From positions 496,001 to 560,000 of the forward strand of contig NZ_RAQO01000004.1 in NCBI RefSeq assembly GCF_003610775.1: a stretch of 64,000 bases of DNA, in the 5' to 3' direction. Shown here piece after piece: positions 61,765 through 64,000 of this stretch. The first letter of the stretch is position 1, and every line of letters starts with the position of its first letter. Both the position numbers and the translations under genes were made by a program. A model generated the notes under the pieces. That model worked only from the letters and a program-made list of their open reading frames with translations. It did no database searches and was not told the origin of the DNA. Source of the stretch: Alginatibacterium sediminis. Its GTDB lineage: Bacteria; Pseudomonadota; Gammaproteobacteria; Enterobacterales; Celerinatantimonadaceae.

Positions 61765-63885
61765 ATGGCGTTAGTCGTAGTCAAACGTGATGGCAATCGC
61801 GTCGCATTTAGTGCAAAAAGAATTCAAGATGCAGTTCAAAAAGCAGCCGATGCTATTGACTACAAAGACGAACTGATTGCAAAGCATGCTGCCCAGGATG
61901 TTGAGAAGCTCTTCGCTCATCTTGAACAAGTTGAAATAAAATTGATTCAACAAGCGGTAGAAGACAGGTTGATGCTTGCTCCTAATAAAGAAATTGCCCG
62001 GGCTTATATTGAGTACCGGCACGATAGAGATCTTGCTCGAGAAAAACAAAGTGTATTGAATCACGAGATCAGAGGCCTGGTCGAGCAAAGCAACGCTAGT
62101 TTACTTAACGAAAACGCTAATAAAGACAGTAAAGTGATCCCCACCCAGCGTGATTTATTAGCTGGGATTGTTGCGCGTCATTATGCAAAACAGCATTTGC
62201 TTGACCGAGATATCGTTGATGCTCATGAACAAGGGGTTTTGCACTACCACGATCTGGACTATGCGCCGTTCTTCCCAATGTTCAACTGTATGTTGATCGA
62301 TTTAGAGGGCATGTTGACCAAAGGGTTTAAAATGGGCAACGCAGAGATAGATACCCCTAAGTCTATTATGACTGCGACAGCGGTAACTGCTCAGATTATT
62401 GCGCAAGTAGCGAGCCACATCTATGGTGGTACAACCATCAATAGAATTGACGAAATATTAGAACCTTATGTGTTATCTACATATGCTAAACACCTAGAAC
62501 TAGCGAACAAGTGGGGCATAACGGCGGCTGAAGAGTACGCAACAGAGCTTACAGAAAAAGACTGTTACGATGCATTCCAATCGCTTGAGTATGAAGTAAA
62601 TACCTTACACACCGCTAATGGACAAACGCCGTTTGTGACCTTTGGGTTTGGGCTGGGTGAGTCTTGGGCTAGCCGATTGATTCAGCAGTCAATTTTAAAG
62701 AACAGAATCGCAGGTCTAGGTATCAATGCTAAAACGGCAGTTTTCCCTAAACTCGTGTTTGCGATTAAAAAGGGTCTTAATCATCAATTAGGCGATCCAA
62801 ACTACGATATTAAGCAACTTGCACTTGAATGTTCGACCAAGCGTATGTACCCCGACATTCTAAACTATGACAAAGTTGTTGAAGTTACTGGTTCATTTAA
62901 AACCCCTATGGGTTGTCGCTCGTTTTTGGGCGTCTATGAAGAAAATGGCGTACAGCAACATGACGGACGCAATAATTTAGGCGTTGTCAGTCTAAATCTT
63001 CCTCGAATTGCTATAGAAGCTAACCGTGATGAAGCGAAATTTTTTGAATTGCTTGAAAAACGTCTACAGCTCAGTCAAAAAGCGCTTCAAACCCGAATCG
63101 CTCGCTTAGAAGGTGTAAAAGCACGCGTAGCGCCAATTCTATATATGGAAGGTGCTTGTGGTGTTCGTTTGCAAGCTGATGACGAAGTTCTACAAATATT
63201 TAAAGATGGCCGGGCATCAATATCTCTTGGATATATCGGTTTGCATGAAACCATTAACGCTCTTTATGGTGTAGATGAACACGTTTTTGATAGTCAAAAT
63301 AAACGACAAAAAGCGCTTGCCATTGTAGCTAAGTTGCAAGCTGCAACTGAGCAATGGAAAGAAGAATCTGGGTATGCATATAGCTTGTATAGTACCCCGA
63401 GTGAGAATTTGTGTAGTCGTTTTTGTGCAATAGATGCAAAAGAGTACGGCTTAATCGAAGGTGTGACTGACAAAGGCTATTACACCAATAGCTTTCATTT
63501 AGATGTCGAGAAAAAGGTTAATCCATTCGACAAAATTGATTTCGAGATGCCTTATCCAGCAATTACCAATGGTGGTTTTATCTGCTATGGGGAATATCCT
63601 AATATGCAGCATAACATCGAAGCGCTAGAGCAAGTCTGGGACTATAGCTACGAACGGGTTCCTTACTACGGTACCAATACCCCTATTGATGAGTGCTATA
63701 CCTGCGACTTCTCCGGTGAATTTGATTGTACTAGCAAAGGATTTGTCTGTCCTAGCTGTGGAAACAGTGACCCTAGTAAAGTTTCTGTCACTCGACGCGT
63801 GTGCGGTTACTTAGGTAGTCCAGATGCAAGACCATTTAACTTTGGCAAGCAAGAAGAAGTTAAACGTCGAGTTAAACATCTTTAA
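61765..63885 (+). CDS. nrdD: Anaerobic ribonucleoside-triphosphate reductase, catalytic subunit
   Basis: This 706-residue class III reductase has an N-terminal ATP cone (VVKRDGNRVAFSAKRIQDAV), a ten-stranded barrel, a four-cysteine zinc site (CYTC then CPSC) and the glycyl radical loop RVCGYLG with Gly681. The length and radical position match E. coli NrdD. The ATG at 61765 gives the usual start MALVVVKRDG; the frame is open to 61735. It makes dNTPs without oxygen, and nrdG follows after 21 bases. Confidence 0.96.
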   Translation: MALVVVKRDGNRVAFSAKRIQDAVQKAADAIDYKDELIAKHAAQDVEKLFAHLEQVEIKLIQQAVEDRLMLAPNKEIARAYIEYRHDRDLAREKQSVLNHEIRGLVEQSNASLLNENANKDSKVIPTQRDLLAGIVARHYAKQHLLDRDIVDAHEQGVLHYHDLDYAPFFPMFNCMLIDLEGMLTKGFKMGNAEIDTPKSIMTATAVTAQIIAQVASHIYGGTTINRIDEILEPYVLSTYAKHLELANKWGITAAEEYATELTEKDCYDAFQSLEYEVNTLHTANGQTPFVTFGFGLGESWASRLIQQSILKNRIAGLGINAKTAVFPKLVFAIKKGLNHQLGDPNYDIKQLALECSTKRMYPDILNYDKVVEVTGSFKTPMGCRSFLGVYEENGVQQHDGRNNLGVVSLNLPRIAIEANRDEAKFFELLEKRLQLSQKALQTRIARLEGVKARVAPILYMEGACGVRLQADDEVLQIFKDGRASISLGYIGLHETINALYGVDEHVFDSQNKRQKALAIVAKLQAATEQWKEESGYAYSLYSTPSENLCSRFCAIDAKEYGLIEGVTDKGYYTNSFHLDVEKKVNPFDKIDFEMPYPAITNGGFICYGEYPNMQHNIEALEQVWDYSYERVPYYGTNTPIDECYTCDFSGEFDCTSKGFVCPSCGNSDPSKVSVTRRVCGYLGSPDARPFNFGKQEEVKRRVKHL

Positions 63886-63906
63886 CAAACCTTCTAGGTG
63901 AGTGAT

Positions 63907-64000
63907 ATGAATTACCATCAATATATCCCTGTTGATGTTATTAATGGCAAAGGCACACGCTGCACCTTGTTTGTCTCTGGTTGCGAGCACCAATGCCGAG
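63907..64000 (+). CDS. nrdG: Anaerobic ribonucleotide reductase activating protein (5' part)
   Basis: The first 31 codons are in the window: MNYHQYIPVDVINGKGTR, then CTLFVSGCEHQCR, the beginning of the radical-SAM C-x3-C-x2-C cluster motif. NrdG uses SAM and a [4Fe-4S] cluster to create the glycyl radical in NrdD. AGGTGAG precedes the ATG. The rest lies beyond the window. Confidence 0.9.
   Translation, partial: MNYHQYIPVDVINGKGTRCTLFVSGCEHQCR

Noticed and set aside
61559-61774. 71-codon ORF upstream of nrdD
   Set aside because: It overlaps the FNR-like box and the nrdD start, and has no recognisable product.

Overview
The window looks like chromosome from a free-living marine gammaproteobacterium of the Alteromonadales type (Glaciecola/Alteromonas-like). 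This is inferred from gene content and order, not from a search. The pointers are rnfABCDGE followed by nth; rlmL - DUF836 - uup - rmf - fabA - lonH, close to the enterobacterial order; rnt beside motY (sodium-driven polar flagellum); FadL; nrdDG; and many GGDEF, LysR and MarR genes. I saw no prophage, insertion sequence or CRISPR array.

Layout. 1-2026: a MarR regulator (cut by the window edge) divergent from a siderophore-interacting flavoprotein, then a DUF4405 membrane protein and a small membrane protein. Three copies of one operator-like motif tie these genes together. 2406-4384: a D-mannonate dehydratase of the enolase superfamily and a cold-shock protein. 4562-26291: a 22-kb purine catabolic island in two opposed arms. 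The left arm (minus strand) carries a nucleoside-type ABC importer, an unassigned 2-oxoglutarate/Fe(II) oxygenase, xanthine dehydrogenase XdhABC, OHCU decarboxylase, hydroxyisourate hydrolase, guanine deaminase and membrane urate oxidase PuuD. The right arm (plus strand) carries allantoinase PuuE, an amidase, an HpxW-type oxamate amidohydrolase, a TauE/SafE permease, a ureidoglycine aminotransferase and allantoate amidohydrolase. Together they take guanine or xanthine to urate, allantoin, allantoate, ureidoglycine and probably oxalurate, oxamate and oxalate. The expected oxalurate carbamoyltransferase is not in the window. A motif TTGT-N5-TGGTCAG occurs upstream of three of these transcription units and may be the cluster's operator.

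26341-36467 is mixed: a methyltransferase, LysR and MarR regulators, a 35-codon gene facing two CRP-like boxes, a DUF3087 protein, FadL, a kinase-like protein, an epimerase divergent from a LysR regulator, a small outer-membrane-type protein and an M14 carboxypeptidase. 36652-41806 is an envelope/signalling locus: a periplasmic 5'-nucleotidase-like protein that has lost its metal-binding histidines, directly followed by a membrane diguanylate cyclase, a solitary outer-membrane beta-barrel and a SYLF-domain protein.

41888-64000 is mainly housekeeping: three identical initiator tRNAs; rlmL, a glutaredoxin-like gene and uup; rmf; fabA with a FabR operator inside its promoter; lonH; a Na+/H+ antiporter; rnt; motY; a cytoplasmic LacI-type sensor fused to GGDEF; the rnf operon with nth, whose RnfC has a long tandem-repeat tail; and nrdD with the start of nrdG behind an FNR-like box.
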